A stretch of DNA of 9,702 nucleotides from Parvibaculum sp. Lineage in GTDB: Bacteria; Pseudomonadota; Alphaproteobacteria; Parvibaculales; Parvibaculaceae. Location of the stretch: positions 1 through 9,702 of the forward strand of contig JAGUWA010000065.1 in assembly GCA_020062605.1 (NCBI GenBank). The letters run 5' to 3'. Shown here in pieces: positions 1-7,704 of the stretch. The notes beneath the pieces are model-generated. The model had not been told where the DNA came from. It worked only from the letters and a program-made list of their open reading frames with translations, and made no database searches. How positions within the stretch are numbered: position 1 is the first letter of the stretch; the number at the start of each line of letters is the position of its first letter. Made by a program: the position numbers and the translations under genes.

Positions 1-1
1 G

Positions 2-196
2 GGAGTGAAAGGCGAGGGCCGCATCGTCTGCGCCTGCATGGGCGTTCGCTCCGGCGCGATTCTCGCTGCCATCGCCGATGGCGCGCGCGATGCCGCTGCT
101 GCCGGCGAAAAAACTGGCGCGGGCACGAATTGTGGCTCCTGCCGTGCGGAAATCCGTGGCCTGATCGAAAAACTGGAGAGGATTGAAGCGGCGTGA
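2..196 (+). CDS. nasA: Assimilatory nitrate reductase large subunit, C-terminal fragment (BFD-like [2Fe-2S] domain)
   Basis: This is the 3' end of a gene that begins outside the window; the frame is open through its first base, so the GTG at 5 is not taken as a start. The visible residues carry a BFD-like (bacterioferritin-associated ferredoxin-like) iron-sulfur motif: CAC near the beginning, then about 31 residues later TNCGSC, giving the Cys-X-Cys...Cys-X2-Cys spacing that binds a [2Fe-2S] cluster. In the molybdopterin nitrate reductases of the NasA type this small domain sits at the very C terminus and passes electrons to the Fe-S/molybdenum core for cytoplasmic reduction of nitrate to nitrite. 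The protein ends about 17 residues after the last Cys, as in that family. The same domain occurs inside NirB, but there more protein follows, so NasA is preferred. It is probably unrelated in function to the efflux operon that follows; no convincing terminator separates them. Confidence 0.72.
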   Translation, partial: GVKGEGRIVCACMGVRSGAILAAIADGARDAAAAGEKTGAGTNCGSCRAEIRGLIEKLERIEAA

Positions 197-224
197 CGGG
201 AAGCCCTCGCGAAAAAGGGGGGAG

Positions 225-252
225 TTGACAAAAGTGTAATGTAATATACATT
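225..252 (+). promoter_or_regulatory. Sigma-70-type promoter of the efflux operon
   Basis: A perfect consensus -35 hexamer TTGACA lies at 225-230. With a 16-bp spacer the -10 is TACATT at 247-252 (4 of 6 matches); a 17-bp spacer gives ACATTA. Transcription would start near 259, leaving a leader of about 100 nt before the adaptor gene. The weak -10 lies inside the palindromic operator, as expected for a promoter shut off by steric blocking. The boxes are seen directly; their use is inferred. Confidence 0.6.
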
Positions 253-255
253 ACA
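235..255. promoter_or_regulatory. Perfect 21-bp palindromic operator, probably for the TetR-type repressor
   Basis: Arms TGTAATGTA (235-243) and TACATTACA (247-255) are exact reverse complements around a central ATA. The palindrome fills the spacer and -10 region of the efflux promoter and is strikingly AT-rich in a GC-rich surrounding. Length, symmetry and position match operators of AcrR-like TetR repressors, which generally sit over the promoter of the pump they control. The only transcription factor gene in the window is the tetR-like gene at 6191, the last gene of this operon, so it is the natural candidate. The match of repressor to operator is inferred. Confidence 0.72.
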
Positions 256-261
256 TAAATG

Positions 262-327
262 CCGTCCCGGTCGTGGCTCCCCCGCCATGTATGCGCATCT
301 CCCCACCTCCTCTGCGCACCGGGACGG
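262..327 (+). promoter_or_regulatory. Structured 5' leader of the efflux mRNA
   Basis: Within the untranslated leader, CCGTCCCGGT (262-271) is the exact reverse complement of ACCGGGACGG (318-327), a 10-bp GC-rich stem enclosing 46 nt. Inside it, TGCGCA at 292-297 can pair with TGCGCA at 313-318; one base is shared with the outer stem, so 5 bp are free. The inner loop holds CACCTCCTC, whose CTCCT (307-311) is complementary to the adaptor's AGGAG ribosome-binding site at 349-353. A role in mRNA stability or translation control is inferred only. Confidence 0.4.
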
Positions 328-358
328 TTACATTTCGTGAGTACCGACAGGAGCCAAG

Positions 359-1543
359 ATGCGTGGCGCAGTGGTTGTGAGGTTCGCGGCTTTCCTTTTG
401 GCTGCGGCGGTTCTGAGTGGGTGCGGCGACGGCGAAGAGCAAGGCGGTCCACCGCCGGCGGAAGTCAGCGTCGTGACGGTGAAGCCAGAGCGGCTGGAAG
501 TGACGACGGAGCTTTCCGGACGCACATCGGCCTATCGCGTGGCGGAGATCCGTCCCCAGGTGAACGGCATCGTCCAGAAGCGTCTTTTCGAAGAGGGCGC
601 AAGGGTCGAGGAAGGGCAGCAACTCTACCAGATCGACCCGGCGCTCTATCAGGCGAACTTCGACGCGGCGAAGGCCGCGCTGGCCAAAGCAGCGGCGAAT
701 GAAAAGGCCGAAAGGGCCCGCGCGGCGCGATACAAGGAACTTGTCGCCGTGAATGCGGTGAGCAAGCAGGACTACGACGACGTCATGGCCGCGCTCGCGC
801 AGAGCTCGGCGGATGTCGCCACCGCGAAGGCCAATCTCGATACCGCCGAAACCAATCTTGCCTACACGAAAGTCTTTGCTCCGATTTCCGGCATCATTGG
901 CCGCTCCTCGGTGACGGAAGGAGCGCTGGTCACGGCAAATCAGGCGACGGAACTCGCCACCGTGACGCAGCTCGATCCCATCTATGTCGATCTCACGCAA
1001 TCGGCCACGGACATGCTCAGGATGAAACGGGCGATGGCCGAGGGCCGTATCCAGGGCGCGAAGGATGGCAAGGCGCCCGTGACGCTGAAGCTCGAGGGCA
1101 GCGAAGAGCAATATGGCGGTACCGGCGAGCTCCAGTTCTTCGGCGTCACCGTCGCGCCGGACACGAGCATGGTTCAGTTGCGCGCGATCTTCCCCAACCC
1201 CGATGCTGAGCTTCTGCCCGGTCTTTTCGTGAGGGCCATCGTGAAGCAGGGCGTGCTCGAGAACGCAATCCTCATTCCACAGCAGGGCGTATCGCGAACG
1301 CCGGATGGAAAGGCGCAGGTCTGGCTCGTCGGTGAGGACGGCAAGGCGATGCGGAAATCCGTCACCGCGGTGCGTGCTATCGGCGACAAGTGGCTCATAA
1401 CCGAAGGTCTTGAGGCAGGCGACCGTGTCGTGGTCGCGGGCGTGCAGAAGCTGCAGCCGGGCATCGAAGTCCATGCGGTTGAAGCCGGTGAAGACGCGCA
1501 ACAACCCGCTGGCGCACCGCAGCAGCAGGGCGGAAAGCCCTGA
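359..1543 (+). CDS. RND efflux periplasmic adaptor lipoprotein (AcrA/MexA family)
   Basis: This is the membrane fusion protein of a tripartite RND pump; it bridges the inner-membrane transporter and the outer-membrane channel across the periplasm. The 394-residue product has a type II signal peptide: a hydrophobic stretch followed by the lipobox LSGC at residues 19-22, so Cys22 should be lipidated. A first lipoyl half-motif lies around residues 62-94 (ending YQIDP). It is followed by an Ala/Lys-rich alpha-helical hairpin to about 165, then the second lipoyl half (TKVFAPISGIIG, about 168-180), the beta-barrel and the membrane-proximal domain. The C terminus ends in a Gln/Pro/Gly-rich tail. Length is normal for the family. 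The ATG at 359 is chosen because AGGAG lies 5 nt upstream and the lipobox is then correctly placed. It is the first gene of the efflux operon, 50 bp ahead of the pump gene, and is probably repressed through the palindrome at 235-255. Substrates cannot be read from the sequence. Confidence 0.95.
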   Translation: MRGAVVVRFAAFLLAAAVLSGCGDGEEQGGPPPAEVSVVTVKPERLEVTTELSGRTSAYRVAEIRPQVNGIVQKRLFEEGARVEEGQQLYQIDPALYQANFDAAKAALAKAAANEKAERARAARYKELVAVNAVSKQDYDDVMAALAQSSADVATAKANLDTAETNLAYTKVFAPISGIIGRSSVTEGALVTANQATELATVTQLDPIYVDLTQSATDMLRMKRAMAEGRIQGAKDGKAPVTLKLEGSEEQYGGTGELQFFGVTVAPDTSMVQLRAIFPNPDAELLPGLFVRAIVKQGVLENAILIPQQGVSRTPDGKAQVWLVGEDGKAMRKSVTAVRAIGDKWLITEGLEAGDRVVVAGVQKLQPGIEVHAVEAGEDAQQPAGAPQQQGGKP

Positions 1544-1593
1544 GGCACAGGCGGCAGAAGCGCGGTTAAGGTTCAATGAGGCGTTAGTTCAAC

Positions 1594-4500
1594 ATGGCGA
1601 ATTTCTTTATCGACCGTCCCGTCTTCGCCTGGGTTATTGCCATCGTCATCATGCTGGCGGGCACTCTTTCGATCATGCAGTTGCCGATCGAGCAGTATCC
1701 GCCGATCGCGCCGGCCTCTGTAACCGTCACCGGAACCTATCCGGGCGCATCCGCGCGAACGGTGGAAAACACCGTGACGCAGGTCATCGAGCAGAAGATG
1801 AATGGCATCGATTATCTGCGTTACATGTCGTCGACCAGCGACTCGTCCGGTACAGGCACGGTGACCCTCACATTCGAACCCGAGGCCGACCCGGATATTG
1901 CCCAGGTACAGGTGCAGAACAAGCTGCAGTCGGCTCTGCCTCTGTTGCCGCAGGAAGTGCAGCAGCAGGGTGTGACGGTCGCGAAGTCGGCCAGAAACTT
2001 CCTCATGGTTATCGCGTTCATTTCGACGGACGGCCAGATCGCCGAAACCGAGATCGCCGACTACGTCGCGTCGCATATTCAGGACCCGATAAGTCGCGTA
2101 AGCGGCGTGGGCGAGATTCAGCTTTTCGGGCCGCAGCACGCAATGCGCATCTGGATCGATCCGCAAAAACTGCAGAGCTACGGAATAACGGTATCGGATA
2201 TCACCACGGCGATAACGGCTCAGAACGCAGAAGTGTCGGCAGGACAGCTCGGCGCCCGCCCGGCAGTGGAAGGCCAGCAGCTGAACGCCACTGTTACGGC
2301 GCAGACACGCCTTGAAACGCCGGCTCAGTTTGAAAACATTCTGCTCCGCGTCAACGAGGATGGGTCGCAGGTGCGCCTCAAGGATGTGGCGCGTGTTGAG
2401 CTTGGATCCGAAAACTATCAGACGATCGGACGTTATAACGGCGATCCGGCGTCGGGCATTGCCATCCGGCTCGCATCCGGGGCGAACGCACTCGACACGG
2501 CGGAGGCGGTTCGCGCGAAGATTGCCGAACTCGAACCCTTCTTTCCAGAGGGGTTGAAGGCAGTCGTCCCCTACGACACGACTCCCTTCGTTCGCCTCTC
2601 GATCAATGAAGTGATCAAGACGCTCGCGGAAGCGATCGTGCTCGTCATTCTCGTGATGTATCTGTTCCTCCAGAACGTCCGGGCGACGTTCATCCCCGCC
2701 ATCGCCGTCCCCGTCGTTCTTCTCGGTACATTCGGAATTCTCGCGGCGTTCGGTTTCACGATCAACACGCTCACCATGTTCGGCATGGTGCTGGCGATCG
2801 GCCTCCTCGTGGACGACGCGATCGTGGTGGTGGAAAACGTCGAGCGCGTCATGAGCGAGGAGGGATTGTCGCCGCGGGAAGCGACCAGAAAGTCGATGGG
2901 CCAGATCACCGGGGCGCTCGTCGGCATCGGCCTGGTACTGAGCGCCGTTCTCATTCCGATGGCCTTCTTTTCCGGCTCGACAGGTGCGATCTATCGGCAA
3001 TTCTCGCTGACCATCGTATCGGCCATGGCGCTGTCGGTGATCGTCGCACTGGTTCTGACGCCGGCACTCTGTGCCACGATCCTGAAACCGGTGAAGAACC
3101 ACGGCGAGGAGAAACGAGGTTTCTTCGGCTGGTTCAACCGCATGTTCGACCGGGGCGGACGCTCATACGATACGGGCGTGCGCCGCTTTCTCGCTGGCCC
3201 GGTACGTTACATGGCCATCTATGCCGTCATCGTCCTCGTTCTCGGCGCACTGTTCCTGCGGCTTCCGACGTCCTTTCTGCCCGATGAGGACCAGGGCTTC
3301 ATGATGACTCTGGTGACGACGCCGGCTGGAGCGTCGGCGGAGCGTACACGCGAGTCCATGAAGCTCGTCGAAGACTACTTCCTGAATCAGGAAAAGGATT
3401 CCGTACAGGGACTTTTCACGGTGGTGGGATTCAACTTTGCCGGTGCCGGTCAGAATTCGGCAATGGCATTCATCAACCTGAAGCCCTTCGATGAGCGCGG
3501 AACCGACGCAACAAGCGCCTTCAGCGTCGCGCAGCGTGCCATGGCATACTTCAGCACCCTGAAGGATGCGATGGCGTTCGCCATCATTCCACCAGCGATA
3601 ACGGAACTGGGCACGGCTTCGGGATTCGACATGCAGCTCATCGACCGCGCTGGAATCGGTCACGAGAAACTTATGCAGGCGCGCAACCAGCTTCTCGGAC
3701 TTGCCGCGCAAAATCCGAAGCTTGTAGGTGTGCGGCCGAACGGGCTGGACGATACGCCCGAGTTCCGCATCGATGTGGACCAGGAGAAGGCCTCGGCACT
3801 CGGCCTGGCGCTTTCCGATATCAACAACACGCTGTCGGCTGCCTGGGGATCGAGCTACGTGAACGACTTCATCGACCAGGGACGCGTCAAGAAGGTCTAT
3901 CTTCAGGCCGACGCTCCTTTCCGGATGTTGCCGGAAGACGTCTACAAGCTGCATGTGCGCAACGCAAACGGCGAGATGGTGCCTTTTTCTGCCTTCGCCA
4001 CCACCCACTGGACATATGGATCGCCGCGGCTCGAACGCTTCAATGGCTCCTCCTCGCGTCAGATACAGGGTTCGGCGGCGCCCGGTGTAAGTTCCGGCGA
4101 TGCCATGGCCGAGATGGAAAAGTTGATGGCGCAATTGCCGGAAGGCGTCGGCTATGAGTGGACGGGGTTGTCCTACGAAGAGCGGCAGGCGGGCGCGCAG
4201 GCGCCCGCGCTCTATGCGCTTTCGCTTCTGTTCGTGTTCCTCTGCCTGGCCGCGCTCTACGAGAGCTGGTCTATCCCGGTGTCGGTGATGCTCGTCGTAC
4301 CTCTCGGTGTTCTCGGTGCTGTGCTTGCTGCGACCGTGACCGGGCTCTCGAACGACGTCTACTTTCAGGTCGGACTGCTTGTCACGATCGGTCTCGCCGC
4401 GAAGAACGCCATCCTGATCGTCGAATTCGCGAAATCTCTCTACGAAGAGGGAGAAAGTCTGATGGAAGCAACGATGCGTGCGGCCCGGTTGCGCCTCCGG

Positions 4501-4731
4501 CCGATCATCATGACCTCGCTTGCCTTCACGCTTGGTGTGCTGCCGTTGGCAATCGCCTCGGGACCCGGATCGGGCAGTCAGAATGCCATTGGCATCGGTG
4601 TCATGGGCGGCATGATCTCAGCGACGGTTCTTGCCATCTTCTTCGTGCCGCTTTTCTTCGTCGTGGTACAGCGATTCTTCCCGAAGCGGGCTGTCGCGGC
4701 ACCCATGTCCGAAACGGAAACCGACCGATGA
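1594..4731 (+). CDS. RND multidrug efflux pump, inner-membrane permease (AcrB/MexB, HAE1 family)
   Basis: This is the proton-driven homotrimeric transporter that captures hydrophobic and amphiphilic compounds from the periplasm and membrane and drives them to the outer-membrane channel. The 1045-residue length is close to AcrB of E. coli (1049). The N terminus MANFFIDRPVFAWVIAI is the family signature, with TM1 starting about residue 9. It is followed by the first large periplasmic loop, TM2-6, a second periplasmic loop and TM8-12. The proton-relay residues are intact: Asp407-Asp408 in GLLVDDAIVVVENV of TM4, and Lys937 in GLAAKNAILIVEF of TM10, matching D407/D408/K940 of AcrB. A weak TGAGG at 1577-1581 lies about 12 nt before the ATG. 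The stop overlaps the start of the next gene (ATGA at 4728-4731), so channel translation is probably coupled. Nothing suggests truncation. Which drugs or metabolites it exports is not determinable here. Confidence 0.97.
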   Translation: MANFFIDRPVFAWVIAIVIMLAGTLSIMQLPIEQYPPIAPASVTVTGTYPGASARTVENTVTQVIEQKMNGIDYLRYMSSTSDSSGTGTVTLTFEPEADPDIAQVQVQNKLQSALPLLPQEVQQQGVTVAKSARNFLMVIAFISTDGQIAETEIADYVASHIQDPISRVSGVGEIQLFGPQHAMRIWIDPQKLQSYGITVSDITTAITAQNAEVSAGQLGARPAVEGQQLNATVTAQTRLETPAQFENILLRVNEDGSQVRLKDVARVELGSENYQTIGRYNGDPASGIAIRLASGANALDTAEAVRAKIAELEPFFPEGLKAVVPYDTTPFVRLSINEVIKTLAEAIVLVILVMYLFLQNVRATFIPAIAVPVVLLGTFGILAAFGFTINTLTMFGMVLAIGLLVDDAIVVVENVERVMSEEGLSPREATRKSMGQITGALVGIGLVLSAVLIPMAFFSGSTGAIYRQFSLTIVSAMALSVIVALVLTPALCATILKPVKNHGEEKRGFFGWFNRMFDRGGRSYDTGVRRFLAGPVRYMAIYAVIVLVLGALFLRLPTSFLPDEDQGFMMTLVTTPAGASAERTRESMKLVEDYFLNQEKDSVQGLFTVVGFNFAGAGQNSAMAFINLKPFDERGTDATSAFSVAQRAMAYFSTLKDAMAFAIIPPAITELGTASGFDMQLIDRAGIGHEKLMQARNQLLGLAAQNPKLVGVRPNGLDDTPEFRIDVDQEKASALGLALSDINNTLSAAWGSSYVNDFIDQGRVKKVYLQADAPFRMLPEDVYKLHVRNANGEMVPFSAFATTHWTYGSPRLERFNGSSSRQIQGSAAPGVSSGDAMAEMEKLMAQLPEGVGYEWTGLSYEERQAGAQAPALYALSLLFVFLCLAALYESWSIPVSVMLVVPLGVLGAVLAATVTGLSNDVYFQVGLLVTIGLAAKNAILIVEFAKSLYEEGESLMEATMRAARLRLRPIIMTSLAFTLGVLPLAIASGPGSGSQNAIGIGVMGGMISATVLAIFFVPLFFVVVQRFFPKRAVAAPMSETETDR

Positions 4732-6194
4732 CCAGGTTCCTTCCATCTGTTGCCCTTTCATGCATTCTCCTCAGCGGCTGCACCCTGGCGCCGGACTACG
4801 AGCGACCGGCCGCGCCTGTGCCGCTCAACTGGCCTGCGGGAGCCGCCTATGGAGATGCGGAAGCCGCCGCGAAGAGCGGCGTCGAGGTCGCGGACCTTGG
4901 CTGGCGGGACTTTTTTCTGTCGGACACGATGCGCAGTTTGATCGCACAAGCCTTGGCGAACAATCGCGACCTGCGCGAGGCTGTGCTTAATGTCGAAGAG
5001 GCACGCGCACTTTATCGCGTACAGCGCGCCGATCTGCTGCCGAGCATCAGCGGCGACGCGACCATGGCGCGTGAGCGTGTGCCAGGCGACTTGTCGGGCA
5101 CCGGGCAGGCGCAAACCGGCACGAGCTATGGTGTGCAGGCGAACGTTGCCGCATACGAGCTCGATCTCTTCGGCCGCGTGCGCAGTCTTAACGAGCAGGC
5201 CCTGCAGGAGTATTTCGCGACAGACGAGGCGCGCCGTGCCGCGCAGATATCCCTTATCTCGGAAGTCGCCAACGCATATCTGACGCTCAAGGCCGATCAG
5301 CGATTGCTGAAGCTCACCGAGGAAACGCTGGTGGCGCAGGAGCGCTCCTTCGACCTCGTGAAGATGAGCTATGAGCGCGGCATATCTTCGAAGCTCGATC
5401 TCGCACAGGCGCAAACCGCCGTCGAGACGGCACGGGTGAACCGTTTCGCCTACATTCGCCAGGTCGCGCAGGACCGTAACGCCTTGACGCTTCTTGTCGG
5501 CGCGCCTGTCGACGATGCGATGCTGGACGACGCGCAGGACATCGGGCGTTTCGTCGCGGACCTGCCACCGGGACTTCCGTCGGACCTGCTGGCGAACCGG
5601 CCCGACATAAGGCAGGCCGAGCACTCGCTGCGTGGTGCCAACGCGAATATCGGAGCCGCGCGGGCGGCCTTCTTTCCCAGTATCACATTGACCGCTGCGG
5701 GCGGCACGACGAGCCGTTCGCTGTCGGGCCTGTTCGATCCCGGTTCCGGCGCCTGGAGCTTCATGCCCCAGATCAGCATTCCGATTTTCGAAGGCGGACG
5801 GAACCTCGCCAATCTCGAAGTGGCGAAGATCCGGAAGGACATCAATATCGCCCTTTACGAAAAGAGCATTCAGACGGCCTTCCGCGAGGTGGCGGATGCT
5901 CTGGCGGGACAGGGCACCTATGGCAACCAGGTGGATGCGCAGAGTGCACTGGTGGAGGCGACTGCGGAGAGCTACACGCTTGCGGAGCGCAGATATCGCA
6001 GCGGAATCGACAGCTATCTCACCGTTCTCGATGCGCAACGCTCCCTTTATGCAGCGGAGCAGGAGTTTATTCGCACCCGGCTTGCGCAAGTGAGCAATAC
6101 GGTCACTCTGTACAAGGTTCTGGGCGGCGGCGGCCTCGAACGAAGCGCAGACCGGGGGGGCTTGACGACTTCGGCCGCCGAAAACGGGGGGTGA
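4728..6194 (+). CDS. Outer-membrane efflux channel lipoprotein (OprM/NodT family)
   Basis: This is the TolC-like trimeric duct that completes the pump and lets substrates leave across the outer membrane. The start is the ATG at 4728, overlapping the pump gene stop. From there the 488-residue product begins with a short hydrophobic signal and the lipobox LSGC at residues 15-18, so Cys18 should be lipidated. It then continues with APDYERP, typical of NodT-type lipoproteins. Two outer-membrane efflux (OEP) repeats follow; the hairpin motifs include ISEVANAYLTLKADQRLL in the first half and LRGANANIGAARAAFFPSI and FREVADALAG in the second. The same frame stays open far upstream inside the pump gene, but that part has no homology and would remove the signal peptide. 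The gene ends in a GTGA overlap with the repressor gene. Length and domain order are normal for the family. Confidence 0.95.
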   Translation: MTRFLPSVALSCILLSGCTLAPDYERPAAPVPLNWPAGAAYGDAEAAAKSGVEVADLGWRDFFLSDTMRSLIAQALANNRDLREAVLNVEEARALYRVQRADLLPSISGDATMARERVPGDLSGTGQAQTGTSYGVQANVAAYELDLFGRVRSLNEQALQEYFATDEARRAAQISLISEVANAYLTLKADQRLLKLTEETLVAQERSFDLVKMSYERGISSKLDLAQAQTAVETARVNRFAYIRQVAQDRNALTLLVGAPVDDAMLDDAQDIGRFVADLPPGLPSDLLANRPDIRQAEHSLRGANANIGAARAAFFPSITLTAAGGTTSRSLSGLFDPGSGAWSFMPQISIPIFEGGRNLANLEVAKIRKDINIALYEKSIQTAFREVADALAGQGTYGNQVDAQSALVEATAESYTLAERRYRSGIDSYLTVLDAQRSLYAAEQEFIRTRLAQVSNTVTLYKVLGGGGLERSADRGGLTTSAAENGG

Positions 6195-6871
6195 GAACGG
6201 TGATACAGCGACGGAGGAACAAGGAGCCGACGCGCCGGGAGAAGAGACGACTGGCAATTCTAGATGCCGCGCGCGAGATTTTCCTGCAGCAAGGCTATGG
6301 GGCTACCAGCCTCCACGACATCGTCAGCGTATCGGGCGGATCGCTCGCAACGCTTTACGGCCTTTTTGGCGGAAAGGCCGGCCTCTTTCGCGAGACGATC
6401 GAGCAGGAGTGCCAGAACTTCTTCGGCGTGCTCGACTCGGAAGATATAGACGAGCAGCCGCTCCGCGAGGCGCTGCGCATTGTTGCCAGGCAGTTTTTCG
6501 ACGGCGTGATCCAGCAGCCGAAAATGTCGCTGCTCCGCGTCGTCGTTGCCGAGGCGCCGCAATTCCCGGAAGTCGGCGCCACCTTCTATAGTGCAGGCCC
6601 GGAAAGGGGCCGCGAAATGGTCTCGACCTACCTCGAGAAACAGTCGCGACGCGGCCTGCTCCAGGTCGACGATCCGGTGCGCGCGGCAGACGTCTTCATC
6701 TCGCTTGTCATTGGAGAGTATCAGATGAAGGTACTTTGCGGCGAAGAAGTGAAACTTGCACCGGAAGAAGTGGATCGACATCTCGACTGGGTGCTGGATG
6801 CGTTCCTGAAGATTTACAGCCATGAACGTCTGGATCCGGCGATGCAGGTGACCGGCGCTTGCGGTGTCTGA
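6191..6871 (+). CDS. TetR/AcrR-family repressor of the efflux operon (AefR-like C-terminal domain)
   Basis: This is a ligand-responsive DNA-binding repressor of 226 residues. An N-terminal three-helix TetR domain spans about residues 15-75: RREKRRLAILDAAREIF (helix 1), GATSLHDIVSVSGGS (helix-turn-helix) and LATLYGLFGGKAGLF in place of the usual TLYxxFxSKxxLF. The C-terminal part (VVAEAPQFPEVGATFYSAGP, then LLQVDDPVRAADVF) resembles the AefR-like TetR C-terminal domain, which forms the dimer and effector pocket. The GTG at 6191 overlaps the stop of the channel gene (GTGA), indicating translational coupling; a GTG at 6200 would remove only three residues. Because the gene is last in the operon whose promoter holds a perfect palindrome, it very probably represses its own transcription unit and is relieved by a pump substrate. 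The ligand is unknown. No clear terminator follows before the IS remnant. Confidence 0.9.
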   Translation: MRTVIQRRRNKEPTRREKRRLAILDAAREIFLQQGYGATSLHDIVSVSGGSLATLYGLFGGKAGLFRETIEQECQNFFGVLDSEDIDEQPLREALRIVARQFFDGVIQQPKMSLLRVVVAEAPQFPEVGATFYSAGPERGREMVSTYLEKQSRRGLLQVDDPVRAADVFISLVIGEYQMKVLCGEEVKLAPEEVDRHLDWVLDAFLKIYSHERLDPAMQVTGACGV

Positions 6872-6947
6872 GCGTAACCGGGACCATTTTGTTCAATCCA
6901 GCATGATCGCGTCCGTGCAGTCGCTTGCATAGCGCAGGTGTCTGCGG

Positions 6948-7628
6948 TCACATGACCCGGGCCCGGCGCAGGAGCCTCAGAATATCCTTCCGGCTTCCGG
7001 CCATGGCCGTGCCGGTTCGTTTCAGGGCGTTGGCGATGGCGCCCTCGCTGATGCTCAGGTTCCAGATTTCCTTGAACAAGCGCGACAGGCGGCCATAGGC
7101 GATGGCGTGATGGTGATGCAGGTAAGCGGCGAAGGCATGCAGCCTCGGCCCAAAGGGCGTGCCCGGCTCCATCCCCTCCGGCGGCGTGCCTCGCGCCTTG
7201 CGCCCGCAGCCCGGACAGCGGCAGGCGAAGATCCGCACCCGTGTCGTGCGCGCCGTCACCGGCGGAATATCGACATGGTCATATTCATGCGCCAGCTTCT
7301 GGCCGTCCGGCTCCAAGGCATGCGCGCAATGAGGGCAGGCCTCGGCCTTGCAGTCCACCTCCTCGTCCGGGTTCTCCGCCAGACGCCGCGTCACACCCTT
7401 GCGGCCCTTGCGGCGCTTCTTGCCTCCCGGTTCAGGCCGGTTCGCCTTCTGCCCTTTCGACGGCGGAACGCTGGAGTTGTCCGGCGTCTTCGGCGGCTCT
7501 TCCAGCTTCGCCAGGCGTTCCTTCAGCTGAGCGTTCTCCGCTTCCAGCGCCTCGATCCGCGCAAGCAGCGACACCAGCAGGTCGATCAGGGCCGGTTTGT
7601 CCAGCGACTCAAGCTCTTGGCGATTCAT
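6948..7628 (-). pseudogene. IS66-family (ISBst12-like) transposase, truncated before the catalytic domain
   Basis: The 226 residues match the N-terminal half of an IS66-type transposase, which is normally about 450-550 residues. An N-terminal leucine-rich coiled coil (about 9-45) contains IEALEAENAQLKERLAKLEE. The linker TPDNSSVPPSKGQKANRPEP is a hallmark of the family. A zinc-binding region has CPHCAHAL and CRCPGCGRKA. The sequence then runs through TPFGPRLHAFAAYLHHHHAI to RRARV. In full-length members RARV is followed by the first catalytic Asp (typically VCSDET). Here the match ends at residue 225 and a TGA follows at once (6948-6950), so the whole DDE domain is missing and the protein cannot transpose DNA. 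The ATG lies in a hairpin loop (7609-7639), and the nearest good ribosome-binding sequence, GGAGG (7652-7656 on this strand), is over 20 nt upstream. Family assignment is secure; the subgroup is less so. Confidence 0.88.
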
Positions 7629-7704
7629 GAAGAGCTTGAATCAAGCCCGCACCTCCGCGTCAACCCCCTCCCGACCACTCACACCGGGGGAGGTGAGCAG
7701 TTAC
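6951..7704 (-). mobile_element. IS66-type insertion sequence remnant
   Basis: This entry covers the transposase fragment plus its non-coding left end. Read on the minus strand, the sequence inward from 7704 begins GTAACTGCTCACCTCCC, which looks like an IS66/ISBst12 terminal inverted repeat; this is from memory of the family and not a database match. The inner end is undefined because transposase homology breaks off near 6953. A GTAAC also occurs at 6874, two bases after the tetR stop, but it does not continue the inverted repeat. The 8-bp flanks at 6866-6873 and 7705-7712 are not duplicates, so a complete element with a target duplication is not supported. The element lies between two convergent genes, tetR (+) and doxX (-). 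Confidence 0.65.
7609..7639 (-). repeat. Inverted repeat enclosing the transposase start codon
   Basis: TCAAGCTCTT (7609-7618) and AAGAGCTTGA (7630-7639) are perfect 10-bp complementary arms with an 11-nt loop containing the transposase ATG (7626-7628). A competing shorter hairpin exists: GCTTG (7634-7638) with CAAGC (7642-7646). In mRNA these could limit translation initiation, a known type of control on transposase synthesis in several IS families. The function here is inferred. Confidence 0.5.

Noticed and set aside
196..224. Possible intrinsic terminator after the nitrate reductase gene
   Set aside because: Only a 4-bp CCCT/AGGG stem and no T-run.
259..702. 147-codon plus-strand frame starting near the predicted transcription start
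   Set aside because: It runs out of frame into the adaptor gene, has no ribosome-binding site and no homology; the codon pattern supports the 359 frame instead.
251..1576. 441-codon open frame antisense to the adaptor gene
   Set aside because: Shadow of a GC-rich coding strand: Arg/His/Leu-rich, no recognisable domain, and wholly overlaps a certain gene.
1573..3102. 509-codon open frame antisense to the pump gene
   Set aside because: Arg/His/Asp-rich mirror translation of AcrB-type sequence; no family resemblance.
4158..4727. Upstream extension of the channel gene frame inside the pump gene
   Set aside because: No homology in this part, and it would bury the lipoprotein signal; the ATG at 4728 gives a proper lipobox.
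4758..6257. 499-codon open frame antisense to the channel gene
   Set aside because: Shadow frame over a well supported gene, with no domains.
6874..7704. A complete 831-bp deletion derivative of the IS bounded by GTAAC at both ends
   Set aside because: Similarity between the ends stops after GTAAC, and the 8-bp flanks are not direct repeats.
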